A DNA stretch of 64,000 nucleotides from the NCBI RefSeq assembly GCF_027924665.1, contig NZ_AP027043.1, positions 3,596,001 through 3,660,000 of the forward strand, read 5' to 3'. Position 1 is the first letter of the stretch, and each line of letters begins with the position of its first letter. Made by a program: the position numbers and the translations under genes. The notes below the pieces were generated by a model. That model had not been told where the DNA came from, did not search any database, and saw only the letters and a program-made list of their open reading frames with translations. Origin of the DNA: Flavobacterium sp. GSB-24. Its GTDB lineage: Bacteria > Bacteroidota > Bacteroidia > Flavobacteriales > Flavobacteriaceae. This document shows, piece by piece, positions 25,861 to 35,992 of the stretch.

Positions 25861-27876
25861 ATGTCACAACCAACACCCCTAGGTTATCCTCATGCAGGAG
25901 CCGGAACAGTAGAAATTCTTTTAGAAAAAGAAGATGGAGCAGATTTCGCAGTTCTTTTTTCGCCAGATCCGAATAATATATTATTAAGAGATGCTGGATT
26001 GCCAATGCAGTTTTACTATTACCCAAAGTACCCAAGACTATCTAAACATCCAGATGGGAGATTTAAGTTTGCCATGCAGGTATTTAAATCAGAAGGAGAT
26101 TCTTCGACAGTAATTGGTGCAGAAGGATTGGAAGAAGAAGCAGGCGCTTATACGACTTTGACCAGTACAATTGATTTACCTGAAGCTTTATTGAAAAAAG
26201 CAATCGATAAATTAAAAGCAAGACTTAATAGTGATTATAAAAACCACAGAAATTCAACACTTTTTGGCTTGTTTTCTTTCTTAATTGGAGTTGATAAAGA
26301 TTTTAATTCGACCAATGTCCGTCCAATTCAATTGACACAAAACAACATTGCGATGCACGTTGTGGGCGAAAAATCACCAAATAATCCTTTTGGAGGCGCC
26401 AATCCCTGGACTTTTAACATTCAAGGAGAAGGAGCAGGAACTACTTTTGGATTAGGAGATAATGCGCTTTCTATTTTAATGGGAAGAAACAGCGCTTCAT
26501 TGGTAAAAAATGCCTTAGAAATTGGAAGTAATAATCTTGTTATAGAAAATAATATCAAGTACAAAGCTTACATGCCAACTACAGTTATTAAAACAACGGT
26601 TGACGTTAAAAAAGTACATACTTATTTTTCTGCTAAAACAAGTGTAAGCTGGTCATTTGTTGATTTAAACTGGGAACATGAGTACGAAAAAATCCTTACA
26701 GAAGGAGGTATTACAAGTGAAGTAATAACAGATGAACAGTTTTCAAATGAAGAAAAGAAAAAGGTTGAAGATTCCTTACTGCAAAAACAGCGAGAATTTG
26801 CTTTTGAAATAGTAAAAAAACAAATATTTGACGCTCCTGAAAAACAATTTACACCAGTTTCATCTCCCGAAAAACCAAATGGTTTCTTCCGTTTATTTAT
26901 GGGACTTGGCAGCGTAGGAATGAATCTTAAGTCTGGAAGCCAGATTCGTGCAATTAAATTTACAGATGAAATTAAATTCTCTGCTATTCAGGTTTTAGAT
27001 TCTAAAATCAGCGGGAATCTAACTCCTCTGACTTTAAAATCGGGTGCAGAAGCAAAAGCAGATTTGAAAAATTATATTACTGAAATTCAGTTAGACGAAG
27101 ATTTTTCTAAAGTTCAGGTTATTGCTTCATTAAATGGAGGATTGATAAAATTGGACAAAGACAGCGATATTGTCAATGACAGCCCAGTAAGTCAAGTTTC
27201 TATAGAAGTTGGATATCCTGATTCTAAAGGAAAATTAATCTGGAAAAGTTCTGGCAGAATGATCGCTCCAGAAGGAACTCCGTACGTATTAAATACGAGC
27301 AGATCTGGTAAAGAAATCGATGCAATTTTCCCAGCAACTTGGAATGATAAATCAAAAGAAAAGAATGCTTTTGTATTTGATTTTGTAAAAAACAACGGTT
27401 CTTCTAAGATTAAAGTTCGTCAGGAAGTAATGTACGAAAAAGACAAGAGAATCAAGTTGAAAGACACAACAAGAGAGTTTGAATTTGAAGGAACAAAAGT
27501 CTTCGTACCGCTTCCAATCCAAAATATGATCAATTACACTTTGTCAACAGAGGAATTGTATGATTGTGATACTATGGAAGTAACGTTTAAAGTTGACAAA
27601 ATGTCGTCTAAAAAATTCAAGTTTACTGTTGATAATTTCGAAGATGCAATTCCGTATAGAGCGTGGTATGAATTAGATTATACTATTAAACCAACGGAAT
27701 ATAAAGTGAAATACACTTGTAGCGGCAAAATCGGAAAAAAATCTAAAAAAGTTTCTATTTCAACAGATTACATCAAAATTGATTATCAAGAAGGAGATGT
27801 TTTGTTTGAAATTCCAACGGGAACTGACGCTCAAAATGCTGATATCGAGAAAATCAGAGCTCCATTTATGGAATAA
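25861..27876 (+). CDS. Large beta-rich protein of unknown function, first gene of the muramidase operon
   Basis: The 671-residue protein has no signal peptide or TM helix. The N-terminus is proline- and glycine-rich (MSQPTPLGYPHAGAGTVEIL). A central region (about 240-330) has SVSWSFVDLNWEHEYEKIL and a charged helix. The C-terminal 250 residues are strand-rich, with repeated Ig-like strand patterns (VRQEVMYEKDKRIKLKD; YELDYTIKPTEYKVKYTC). I do not recognise it. It is followed 77 bases later by a second large unknown and then by a lysozyme-like enzyme. Structural (tail- or shell-like) or cargo roles are possible; I do not assign one. Confidence 0.6.
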   Translation: MSQPTPLGYPHAGAGTVEILLEKEDGADFAVLFSPDPNNILLRDAGLPMQFYYYPKYPRLSKHPDGRFKFAMQVFKSEGDSSTVIGAEGLEEEAGAYTTLTSTIDLPEALLKKAIDKLKARLNSDYKNHRNSTLFGLFSFLIGVDKDFNSTNVRPIQLTQNNIAMHVVGEKSPNNPFGGANPWTFNIQGEGAGTTFGLGDNALSILMGRNSASLVKNALEIGSNNLVIENNIKYKAYMPTTVIKTTVDVKKVHTYFSAKTSVSWSFVDLNWEHEYEKILTEGGITSEVITDEQFSNEEKKKVEDSLLQKQREFAFEIVKKQIFDAPEKQFTPVSSPEKPNGFFRLFMGLGSVGMNLKSGSQIRAIKFTDEIKFSAIQVLDSKISGNLTPLTLKSGAEAKADLKNYITEIQLDEDFSKVQVIASLNGGLIKLDKDSDIVNDSPVSQVSIEVGYPDSKGKLIWKSSGRMIAPEGTPYVLNTSRSGKEIDAIFPATWNDKSKEKNAFVFDFVKNNGSSKIKVRQEVMYEKDKRIKLKDTTREFEFEGTKVFVPLPIQNMINYTLSTEELYDCDTMEVTFKVDKMSSKKFKFTVDNFEDAIPYRAWYELDYTIKPTEYKVKYTCSGKIGKKSKKVSISTDYIKIDYQEGDVLFEIPTGTDAQNADIEKIRAPFME

Positions 27877-27953
27877 TTTTTTTGAGACATTTTACAAAAG
27901 GGACATTACGTCCCTTTTGTTTCATAAGTCACTAATCATTAAACCAAATAGTC

Positions 27954-30104
27954 ATGCCAGATTTAAATACATTTAAACTCGAAGGAACCAAATTGGTGCC
28001 CTTAAATCGATTCAATCTCGAACCTTCCAAACCGAGTACAGCTTTTACTGCTGCGACGATTAAAAAAGAAAATGAATTTAGGGTAATCGAACATCCTATC
28101 ATTCATTCTATAGACATAAAACCTATTTTGGTTTTTCCAATTATTGAAAATTATTTTCCTCTTATTGAAGGAGATAATGCCATTACAGAGAACGATTCCT
28201 TTAAGGATTATTTTAAAAATGAAATCACTTTATTTTTTCCTCAAATTGAAATAGAACCTAATAACGGAACCGTTTTTTATTATGAAAATGTTCCAGACAA
28301 ATCAGGAAATAAAGGTGGACTTTTGGGAAAAGTAACTTTGAAATACAGCATCAAAAACAAGACTTTACAGGCCAATCAAAAAAGTATTACTTTAAACCTC
28401 AGAGAAGCAGTTTTAAACCTAAAAGTAAATCGTGATTTTATAAAAATAAATGGAATAGTAAACACTGCAACGCAAGAAATTCAATTTTATTTGATTGATG
28501 AAGCCGTTAAAATTGCTTTCTTGAATTTAGTTTCAAACCTAAATGACTTAAAATGTAATATTGATCTTTTTTTTGATTTTAAAGGATATTCCAAAATAAA
28601 GAGAAACTTTCTATTTGCGAGAGATATTTCAATCCTAAGAAGTCAGGATGTTATCAAAAAAGATTTTACTTCGCCTAAAACCGTTTTACAGCCTAAAGCG
28701 ACACTTATAAGCAGTCCGTTAATGGTACGATCAGATTTAGGAATAAAAGTCGCTCCTAAAGTCGCTATATCTGAAATACAACGAGAAAACAGTATAAAAG
28801 CCGATGTTCAGGAAGAATATGTAAAAAGTACTTTTCTGCTCAAAATCAATAAAACAGTAAGTTATCCAATTGGTGCAGATCCTGCGTCAAGTTTGTACAA
28901 AACTATTGGCGGCGGATTTGTTAATATTCCTTTTAATCTAAACGAAGACTTTTCTCAGTTCAAACAAATTTTTGTCACAGGCTTTAATTTTAGTAAACTA
29001 TCAATTTACAAATCTATGGTTCAGCCGAATACATTTTTGTTGATCTCTAAGATTTATAGTTTATCGAAAGATTTAAATACAATGAAGCCTTGTATTTCGA
29101 CTATTTTTCATGCTTATGAAGAAGGCGCAGGCACGGAAGAAGAAATTTCAAAAATCAGTTTTCAGTTTGCCATTGGTCCAAACCTTTCCGATTTTGATTT
29201 GGCAAAATTGAAAATTGCTTTGCTGCAGAATAATTTTATTGATGGCGATGCAGCTGATTACTTTGATAAAGTGCAATTTCTCTATCCAAATGATATCTCG
29301 GCAGATTACGAAGTAAGCGGCAATTATTTTTTGCAGCAATCCGATATTACAACAGATGGAAAGCACTTTTTATTCAATCTTTCAACCGAAAATTTATCTG
29401 AAGCAAGCATTATGATCAATGCCTTGAATAATACGATTACGCAATATGCCAATATTAATTTCAAATACAAAGAAATTAAAGATTCCAGCATTATCGAATT
29501 AAATATTGAGCAGACTATTGGCGAAATCTTAGAAACGTTAATTGATAATACTGCAAAGAAAATACAAATTAACAACCAATCGATTTCAAATTGTAAACTC
29601 AATTCTATTTTATTGGTTTACTATCAGAACGCAACGTATCTGAATAGTGTGTTTTTTAAAAATTATCCGCAGCTTATTAGTAATGATACCAAACTTTTAG
29701 ATTTTTCGGCAATTGATCCGAGTGCTTCCAGCGAATTAAAGAATGTTTATTTTGATTTTGAAAACATAGAAAATATTAGTTCCGAGTTTAGTCAGGTTGT
29801 TTCGCAGTCAACAGCGTATAATAGATACATCCAAGTTCAAATCAAAAGTCAGACAGCTGCAACAAGCAGAATTACAATTGATTTAACGGTTCAGGAAACG
29901 GGAAGTAAATTTTCTATAGAACGTTTAAAAGCGGAGTTTTCGACACCAATATTGTTCAATTTTATTATTAAAAATACAACGAACAATAATACATTGATTT
30001 TATATAAAGTCAATTATTTTGACAAAAATGACAATCTAACGGCCACAAAAAATGAAGTTTTTGATTTCTCAAAAGCATCAATAATTACCATAAATAAAAA
30101 ATAA
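27954..30104 (+). CDS. Large protein of unknown function, second gene of the muramidase operon
   Basis: The 716-residue protein begins MPDLNTFKLEGTKLVPLNRF, without a signal sequence. It is rich in isoleucine, asparagine and lysine and is largely strand-forming, with segments such as TLKYSIKNKTLQANQKSITL and the C-terminal ILYKVNYFDKNDNLTATKNE. No motif is recognised. Its stop codon overlaps the start of the N-acetylmuramidase gene at 30104, so the two are translationally coupled. The lack of a signal peptide suggests cytoplasmic assembly, or release by lysis or a dedicated export route. Confidence 0.6.
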   Translation: MPDLNTFKLEGTKLVPLNRFNLEPSKPSTAFTAATIKKENEFRVIEHPIIHSIDIKPILVFPIIENYFPLIEGDNAITENDSFKDYFKNEITLFFPQIEIEPNNGTVFYYENVPDKSGNKGGLLGKVTLKYSIKNKTLQANQKSITLNLREAVLNLKVNRDFIKINGIVNTATQEIQFYLIDEAVKIAFLNLVSNLNDLKCNIDLFFDFKGYSKIKRNFLFARDISILRSQDVIKKDFTSPKTVLQPKATLISSPLMVRSDLGIKVAPKVAISEIQRENSIKADVQEEYVKSTFLLKINKTVSYPIGADPASSLYKTIGGGFVNIPFNLNEDFSQFKQIFVTGFNFSKLSIYKSMVQPNTFLLISKIYSLSKDLNTMKPCISTIFHAYEEGAGTEEEISKISFQFAIGPNLSDFDLAKLKIALLQNNFIDGDAADYFDKVQFLYPNDISADYEVSGNYFLQQSDITTDGKHFLFNLSTENLSEASIMINALNNTITQYANINFKYKEIKDSSIIELNIEQTIGEILETLIDNTAKKIQINNQSISNCKLNSILLVYYQNATYLNSVFFKNYPQLISNDTKLLDFSAIDPSASSELKNVYFDFENIENISSEFSQVVSQSTAYNRYIQVQIKSQTAATSRITIDLTVQETGSKFSIERLKAEFSTPILFNFIIKNTTNNNTLILYKVNYFDKNDNLTATKNEVFDFSKASIITINKK

Positions 30105-30925
30105 TGAGAACTATAAAAGCAGGAGTAAAGTCTCCAGAAGTTTATTACTTAAATGAACTTTTAGCCAAATTAAAATATGATGTAGTTGTTTCCGATTATT
30201 TCGGAACAGCAACAGATAAAGCAATCAGGGATTTTCAATTGAAAAATAATCTGGTTGTTGACGGCGTTGTCGGGCTCAAAACATGGTCGGCAATTATTGC
30301 GAAGAACACGAATAGTTTATCTCCAAATACCAAATTACTTTCAGAACAAAATCTAATCGATTTTTCGAATCAGTTTAATCTTGAATTGGCAGTTGTAAAA
30401 GCAGTTAATGAAGTCGAAAGCAACGGAAAAGGGTTTTTAATTGATGGGCGTCCGAAGATTCTGTTTGAAGGACATATTTTTTGGCGTGAACTAGAGAAAA
30501 GAGGAATTAATCCGAGATCTTATATGAATTCCAATAATCAAGATATTCTATTTGAAAACTATACTAGAAAATATTATGTTGGAGGGACGGCAGAATACAC
30601 GCGATTAGAAAAAGCTAGAAATCTAAGTCAGGATAAAAAAATCAAAGATGCGGCCAACAGTTCGGCTTCGTGGGGATTGTTTCAGATAATGGGTTTTAAT
30701 GCACTTTCAATTGGTTACCAAAGCATCGATGAATTTGTAGAAAAAATGGATCAAAATGAAGGCGAACATTTAAAAGCTTTCGGATTATTCCTTGAAAAAA
30801 ATAATCTATTATCACTTTTAAGAAATAAAAATTGGGCATCTTTCGCTCTAAAATATAATGGTCCAGCTTATAAAACCAATAAATACGATGAGAAGTTAAT
30901 GAGAGCTTATCACAAATACTTATGA
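30104..30925 (+). CDS. N-acetylmuramidase (DUF3380) with peptidoglycan-binding domain, endolysin-like
   Basis: The 273-residue protein has a PG_binding_1 domain at residues about 8-66 (DKAIRDFQLKNNLVVDGVVG) and an N-acetylmuramidase domain at 80-273. VKAVNEVESNGKGF contains likely catalytic glutamates E103/E105, and the fold motifs HIFWREL, SASWGLFQIMG and NKNWASFALKYNGP follow. Such enzymes cleave the glycan backbone of peptidoglycan and are typical of phage endolysins. It has no signal peptide, so it needs a holin, lysis or an export machine to reach the wall. It ends a three-gene operon with two large unknowns. Confidence 0.85.
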   Translation: MRTIKAGVKSPEVYYLNELLAKLKYDVVVSDYFGTATDKAIRDFQLKNNLVVDGVVGLKTWSAIIAKNTNSLSPNTKLLSEQNLIDFSNQFNLELAVVKAVNEVESNGKGFLIDGRPKILFEGHIFWRELEKRGINPRSYMNSNNQDILFENYTRKYYVGGTAEYTRLEKARNLSQDKKIKDAANSSASWGLFQIMGFNALSIGYQSIDEFVEKMDQNEGEHLKAFGLFLEKNNLLSLLRNKNWASFALKYNGPAYKTNKYDEKLMRAYHKYL

Positions 30926-31073
30926 GAATTAAAAATTTAGAATTACAATTAAAAATTAAAAATTTAACGCTAAATAAGCCTTTGTGAACCTTTGCGAAAA
31001 ACCCTTAGTGCTCTTTGCTGTATAACCTATTCAAAGTAAACCTGAAACCTGAAACTTGAAACAAAAAAAAAAC
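30926..31073. repeat. Dispersed phrase-like repeats
   Basis: The stretch holds AATTTAGAATTACAATTAAA, a TTTGTGAACCTTTGCGAAAA unit and CCTGAAACCTGAAACTTGAA. All are low-complexity words seen repeatedly in flavobacterial intergenic DNA. No gene is visible. Confidence 0.5.
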
Positions 31074-31113
31074 AAAACCCGACAAGATCTTTTAAATCTG
31101 TCGGGTTTTTTAT
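31074..31113 (+). terminator. Terminator between the muramidase operon and pheT
   Basis: AAAACCCGACA pairs with TGTCGGGTTTT around a 14-base loop, and a T run follows on the plus strand. The left arm is A-rich, so it can serve the convergent pheT gene too. Confidence 0.8.
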
Positions 31114-31131
31114 TTTATATGAAGAGAAAAC

Positions 31132-33552
31132 TTATCTCAAACTTGCTCCAAGCTCCGTTTCAAAAGTTTGTTGTAATTTAGACATGATTTTGTCAATCTG
31201 AGCATCGGTTAGCGTTTTGCTGTTATCTTGAATTGTAAAACTCAAAGCGTACGATTTTTTACCTTCTGGTAATTTATCACCTTGATAAACATCAAATAAA
31301 TTAATATCTTTTAAAAGCGCTTTTTCAGTTTGTTTAGCCAAGTTAAAAATGCTTTCGTAAGAAGTGTTTTGATCAATTAATAAAGCCAAATCTCTACGAA
31401 CTTCTGGGTATTTAGGAATTTCAGTATACTTAATTTTTCCAGTAATGATTTTTAAAACCAAATCCCAGTTAAAATCAGCATAATAAACATCTTGTTTGAT
31501 TCCAAAATGTTTCAAAATAGGTTTTTTAACAACACCCATTTCAACCAAAATATCATTATTATAAGTAATCGCAGTTCCTTCAGAATAAATATCAGATTGA
31601 ACCGGTGTATTTGAAATCTTTTCAATTCCTAAACGAGATAAAATCGCTTTTACATATCCTTTCAACAAGAAGAAATCTGTTGTTTTTTGTGGACTTGTCC
31701 AGCTTTCTTTGTTTCTGTTTCCAGAAATTAATAAAGAAAGATGTTTATGCTCTTCATATCCGTTTAAATATTTATGATATGTTTTTCCGAATTCGAATAA
31801 TTTTAAATCCGAATTTTTTCTGTTGATATTATAAGAAACCGCTTCTAATCCAGAAAACAATAAAGACTGACGAAGTGTTGCCAAATCACTGCTCAACGGA
31901 TTAAGCATTGAAACGTTATGTTCTTCTTTTAAAGAAGTCGATAATTTTGCATAAGCAGCCGTTGTCAATGAGTTTGCCATCATTTCGTGGAAACCTTGCG
32001 AGTTCAACTGAGAAGCAATTACGTTTTGTACTTTATAATCTTCAGTTCTTGGTGAATTCGCTACTGTCGCATTAAATTTCTTAGAGAAATTAATGTTGTT
32101 ATAACCGTAAACTCTTAGGATTTCTTCGATTACGTCAATCTCGCGCTGAACATCAACACGGTATGCAGGAATCGTTAAACCTAAACCAGAATCTGAAACG
32201 CTGTTTACTTTAATATCTAAAGAAACTAAAATCTTTTTGATAGTATCTTTTGAGATTTCCTGTCCAATAATTTTAGATACATGGCTGAAATTCAATAAAA
32301 CAGAAAAATCTTCTACTTTTTTAGGATACACTTCTACAACATCAGAAGTAATTTTTCCACCTGCAACTTCCTGAATCAAAAGGGCAGCACGTTTTAAAGC
32401 ATATTCTGTAATTGTTGGGTCAATTCCTCTTTCAAATCTAAAAGAAGCATCTGTACTTAATTGATGTCTTTTTGCTGTTTTACGAATGCTAACAGGATCA
32501 AAATAAGCACTTTCTAGGAAGATAGTCGTTGTTCCTTCTGAAACTCCAGATTTTTTTCCGCCAAAAACACCAGCAATACAAAGTGGTCCTTTTTCGTCAC
32601 AAATCATTAAATCTTCTTTGTGTAATGTTCTTTCAACATCATCAAGAGTAACAAATTTAGTTCCTTCTTCAACAGTTTTCACAATGATTTTTCCGTTGAT
32701 TTTCGCAGCGTCAAAAGCATGTAAAGGCTGTCCTAGTTCATGAAGAACATAATTCGTAACGTCAACAATATTATTTTTTGGAGTTAATCCAATAGCTTTT
32801 AAACGATCTTGTAACCAGCTTGGAGATTCGTGAACAGAAATTCCAGAAATAGTTACACCGCAATATCTTGGTGCTAAATGATTGTCTTCAACATTCACAT
32901 CAATTTTAAGCGTACGCATGTCAACTCTAAAATTGCTTACAGAAGGTGTAATCAATTCTACGTTTACGCCGCGTTGCAGCATTCCCGCTCTTAAATCACG
33001 AGCCGTTCCATAATGGCTCATTGCATCGGCACGGTTTGGTGTCAATCCAATTTCAAAAACTTCATCATTTGTAACTTGAAAAACTTGAGAAGCAGGAGTT
33101 CCAGGAACAAGGTCATCAGCCAAAACCATAATTCCATCATGGCTGTTTCCTAATCCTAATTCATCTTCAGCACAGATCATTCCGTGGCTTTCCTGCCCGC
33201 GGATTTTTCCTTTTTTAATGGTGAATTCTGCACCGTCTTTATCGTATAAAATAGTTCCGATTGTAGCAACTGGTACTTTTTGTCCTGCAGCCACGTTTGC
33301 AGCACCGCATACAATTTGTATGGGAGCTTCTAAACCTACATTGACTGTAGTAACTTTCAATCTATCTGCATCAGGATGTTTTTCGCAAGTCAGAACGTGC
33401 CCAACAACAACTCCTTCTAATCCTCCTTTAATTGATTGGTATTTTTCGACAACTTCAACTTCCAAACCAAGATCTGTAAGTAATTCTGAAGTCTGCTCAG
33501 ATGTCCAATCTGTTTTAATAAATTGTTTTAACCAGTTGTAAGATATTTTCAT
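31132..33552 (-). CDS. pheT: Phenylalanine--tRNA ligase beta subunit
   Basis: The 806-residue length is typical. From the N-terminus there are a ferredoxin-like start (MKISYNWLKQFI), a tRNA-binding EMAP/OB domain (about 40-150, with VVGHVLTCEKHPDADRLKV), B3/B4 (about 210-400, CIAGVFGGKKSGVSE), B5 (about 405-475), the catalytic-like core, and a C-terminal FDX-ACB domain (YPEVRRDLALLID onward). It pairs with PheS to charge tRNA-Phe; pheS is not in this window. The gene stands alone and has its own promoter box. Confidence 0.97.
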   Translation of the reverse strand: MKISYNWLKQFIKTDWTSEQTSELLTDLGLEVEVVEKYQSIKGGLEGVVVGHVLTCEKHPDADRLKVTTVNVGLEAPIQIVCGAANVAAGQKVPVATIGTILYDKDGAEFTIKKGKIRGQESHGMICAEDELGLGNSHDGIMVLADDLVPGTPASQVFQVTNDEVFEIGLTPNRADAMSHYGTARDLRAGMLQRGVNVELITPSVSNFRVDMRTLKIDVNVEDNHLAPRYCGVTISGISVHESPSWLQDRLKAIGLTPKNNIVDVTNYVLHELGQPLHAFDAAKINGKIIVKTVEEGTKFVTLDDVERTLHKEDLMICDEKGPLCIAGVFGGKKSGVSEGTTTIFLESAYFDPVSIRKTAKRHQLSTDASFRFERGIDPTITEYALKRAALLIQEVAGGKITSDVVEVYPKKVEDFSVLLNFSHVSKIIGQEISKDTIKKILVSLDIKVNSVSDSGLGLTIPAYRVDVQREIDVIEEILRVYGYNNINFSKKFNATVANSPRTEDYKVQNVIASQLNSQGFHEMMANSLTTAAYAKLSTSLKEEHNVSMLNPLSSDLATLRQSLLFSGLEAVSYNINRKNSDLKLFEFGKTYHKYLNGYEEHKHLSLLISGNRNKESWTSPQKTTDFFLLKGYVKAILSRLGIEKISNTPVQSDIYSEGTAITYNNDILVEMGVVKKPILKHFGIKQDVYYADFNWDLVLKIITGKIKYTEIPKYPEVRRDLALLIDQNTSYESIFNLAKQTEKALLKDINLFDVYQGDKLPEGKKSYALSFTIQDNSKTLTDAQIDKIMSKLQQTFETELGASLR

Positions 33553-33581
33553 TGTAACTTTTTTATTCTTGAATAAGGTTA

Positions 33582-33589
33582 CAAATATA
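33582..33589 (-). promoter_or_regulatory. -7 promoter element of pheT
   Basis: TATATTTG on the minus strand matches TAnnTTTG and lies 29 bases upstream of the pheT start. No clear TTG is found at the usual distance. Confidence 0.5.
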
Positions 33590-33796
33590 AGGATTGCGCC
33601 GTGGAGTAAGAAAAAATTATTTGGTTTTTTCTTGCTGTTTTTTATCTATAAAAAAATACTTGTTACTGCTTTTTTGATAAAATTATTACTAAAATTTTAC
33701 TAATTAAATATTATAATAAACTAAAAAAATCAAATGTGTAATTTTTGTGCTACAACATGAATGAAAAGTGCTATTCTGTTTCTTTTTATGCACCTA

Positions 33797-33804
33797 AATT
33801 TGGT
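33797..33804 (+). promoter_or_regulatory. -7 promoter element of the aldehyde dehydrogenase gene
   Basis: TAAATTTG matches TAnnTTTG and lies 21 bases ahead of the start at 33826. The upstream box is unclear. Confidence 0.5.
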
Positions 33805-33825
33805 ATAAATCAAAAATAGAATATT

Positions 33826-35331
33826 ATGAGCACCACAGCAAAAAGACCTGAATTTAAGGCAAAATACGATAATTATATTGGAGGGAAGTTTACTGCCCCA
33901 ATTAACGGAGAATACTTTGATGTGCTTTCTCCAATTGATGGAAAAGTATTTACAAAAGCAGCACATTCTAGCAAAGAAGATTTAGAATTAGCAGTAGATA
34001 CAGCTTATGAAGCATTTAAAACTTGGGGAAAAACTTCTGTTACTGAAAGAAGTATTTTACTAAATAAGATTGCACAAAAGATTGAAGACAATTTAGAATA
34101 TATAGCAACGGTTGAAACGATTGATAACGGAAAACCAATTCGCGAAACACTTGCAGCTGATATTCCGCTTGCTATAGATCATTTTCGATATTTTGCAGGT
34201 GTAATTCGTGCCGAAGAAAGCTCGATTGCAGAATTAGATTCGCAGACAGTTTCTATTGCTTTAAGTGAACCTCTTGGTGTTGTAGCACAAATTATTCCGT
34301 GGAATTTCCCGATTTTAATGGCAGTTTGGAAAATTGCTCCAGCACTGGTAGCAGGAAATACAATTGTTTTAAAACCAGCCGAAAGCACGCCAATTTCGAT
34401 TATGGTTTTGATGGAATTAATTGGAGATATTCTTCCGCCGGGAGTTTTAAATATTGTTAATGGTTTTGGAGCAGAATTAGGTCGTCCGTTAGTAACCAAT
34501 AAAAAAGTGGCTAAAGCGGCATTTACAGGTTCAACTACTACAGGACGTTTGGTAATGCAGTATGCGACTGAAAACATTATTCCTGTTACTTTAGAATTGG
34601 GCGGAAAATCACCAAATATTTTCTTCCCATCTGTAGCAGATCATGATGATGATTTCTTTGATAAAGCGGTTGAAGGTGCAGTATTATTTGCTTTAAATCA
34701 AGGTGAAATTTGTACGTGTCCTTCGAGATTATTAATTCACGAAGACATTTACGACAAGTTCATCAAAAAAGTAATTGAAAGAACAGAAGCTATCGTAGCT
34801 GGAAATCCATTGGATAAATCGACTATGATTGGTGCGCAGACTTCAATTGTTCAGAAAGAAAAAATCATGTCTTACATTAAATTAGGAAAAGAAGAAGGGG
34901 CAGAGGTTCTAACAGGAGGTGATGAAAATAAACTAGGAGGTGAATTAGAAGGCGGTTATTACATTAAACCAACTTTGTTTAAAGGTCATAACAAAATGAG
35001 AATTTTTCAAGAAGAAATTTTTGGGCCAGTTTTGGCTGTTACTACTTTTAAAACTACTGAAGAAGCAATCGAAATTGCCAATGATACAATGTATGGTCTA
35101 GGGGCAGGGGTTTGGACTAGAGATGCTCACGAAATTTATCAGGTTCCAAGAGCAATTCAGTCCGGCCGTGTTTGGATTAATCAGTACCATTCTTATCCTG
35201 CTGGTGCGCCATTTGGAGGTTACAAGCAATCTGGAATTGGTCGTGAAAACCACAAAATGATGTTGAGTCAATACCGTCAGACCAAAAATATGCTTATTTC
35301 TTATGACAAAAAGAAATTAGGTTTCTTCTAA
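33826..35331 (+). CDS. NAD(P)-dependent aldehyde dehydrogenase (acetaldehyde-type, ExaC/AldB-like)
   Basis: The 501-residue protein has the ALDH fold. [16 protein letters not shown] (about 144-159) binds the cofactor, FTGSTTTGR forms the glycine motif, E257 lies in ELGGKSPN, and nucleophile C296 lies in GEICTCPSR, where a second Cys (C298) replaces the residue two positions on. It oxidises short aldehydes to acids in the cytoplasm. The next gene is DUF779, the usual neighbour of this ALDH group. An AraC regulator gene beyond that converges on them and could control the response to alcohols or aldehydes. Confidence 0.93.
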   Translation: MSTTAKRPEFKAKYDNYIGGKFTAPINGEYFDVLSPIDGKVFTKAAHSSKEDLELAVDTAYEAFKTWGKTSVTERSILLNKIAQKIEDNLEYIATVETIDNGKPIRETLAADIPLAIDHFRYFAGVIRAEESSIAELDSQTVSIALSEPLGVVAQIIPWNFPILMAVWKIAPALVAGNTIVLKPAESTPISIMVLMELIGDILPPGVLNIVNGFGAELGRPLVTNKKVAKAAFTGSTTTGRLVMQYATENIIPVTLELGGKSPNIFFPSVADHDDDFFDKAVEGAVLFALNQGEICTCPSRLLIHEDIYDKFIKKVIERTEAIVAGNPLDKSTMIGAQTSIVQKEKIMSYIKLGKEEGAEVLTGGDENKLGGELEGGYYIKPTLFKGHNKMRIFQEEIFGPVLAVTTFKTTEEAIEIANDTMYGLGAGVWTRDAHEIYQVPRAIQSGRVWINQYHSYPAGAPFGGYKQSGIGRENHKMMLSQYRQTKNMLISYDKKKLGFF

Positions 35332-35348
35332 GAATAACACATCAAAAC

Positions 35349-35434
35349 CCTGGAGAATTCTTAGGAATAGAGTTAGTGAAATGTATGGGGCGTTAAGATA
35401 AGATCTTAATGGCATTAAACGAGCTTTCTCCAGG
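35349..35434 (+). promoter_or_regulatory. Long-range hairpin after the aldehyde dehydrogenase gene
   Basis: CCTGGAGAA (35349-35357) pairs perfectly with TTCTCCAGG (35426-35434). Inside it TTAAGAT and ATCTTAA form a second hairpin around 35393-35409. No coding frame covers it. It may be an RNA element or a processing site between aldehyde dehydrogenase and DUF779. Confidence 0.45.
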
Positions 35435-35506
35435 CAATTTTGATTTATAAATATAATCGAATTACTGTTTGATTGCAAAGGGAAAGCTTAAATAGTTGGT
35501 TATGTC

Positions 35507-35545
35507 AAAGCAGTAAATTTCTTAATTGAATTTGCTGCTTTTTTT
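35507..35545 (+). terminator. Terminator hairpin just upstream of the DUF779 gene
   Basis: AAAGCAG-t-AAATT pairs with AATTT-g-CTGCTTT and is followed by more T bases. It ends only 17 bases before the DUF779 start codon, so it may act as an attenuator for that gene. Confidence 0.65.
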
Positions 35546-35562
35546 AAATTTAAAACAAAACA

Positions 35563-35937
35563 ATGATTAAACGAATTGATGCCACAGAAAAAGCAGTAGA
35601 ATTGATAAAAATTCTAAAGGAAAAACATGGAGATCTAATGTTTTACCAAGCTGGCGGATGCTGTGAAGGCACGCAGCCGCAATGTTTTGAAAAAGGAGGT
35701 TACTACCAGAGAATGGGAGACGTTTGTATTGGTGTTATTGAAGATACAGAGTTTTGGGTAGACAAAGATTTATTTGAATATTGGAAACATGCTCATTTTA
35801 CTTTAACCGTAATCGATGCCTTTGGTGTTGGAGGTTTTTCGCTGGAAACACCGTTAAAGAAAACTTTCCAAATTGAATACCGAATTTTTACTCCAGAAGA
35901 AGAAAAGGATTTGGAACCAGTGACTAGGATTGAGTAG
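35563..35937 (+). CDS. DUF779 family protein, aldehyde dehydrogenase partner
   Basis: The 124-residue protein has family motifs: YQAGGCCEGTQPQCF at about 28-42 with clustered cysteines, GDVCIGVIEDTEFWVD at 52-67, and a C-terminal GGFSLETPLKKTFQIEYRIF. DUF779 proteins are encoded next to acetaldehyde-type dehydrogenases and resemble a cupin-like fold; the biochemical role is unsettled. The Cys cluster suggests metal or redox chemistry. A terminator-like hairpin separates it from the dehydrogenase gene. Confidence 0.88.
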   Translation: MIKRIDATEKAVELIKILKEKHGDLMFYQAGGCCEGTQPQCFEKGGYYQRMGDVCIGVIEDTEFWVDKDLFEYWKHAHFTLTVIDAFGVGGFSLETPLKKTFQIEYRIFTPEEEKDLEPVTRIE

Positions 35938-35992
35938 AGTTTTCAGTCTCAGTTTTCAGTTTTCAGCTTTCAAGTTTGAAAATTTAGAATCT

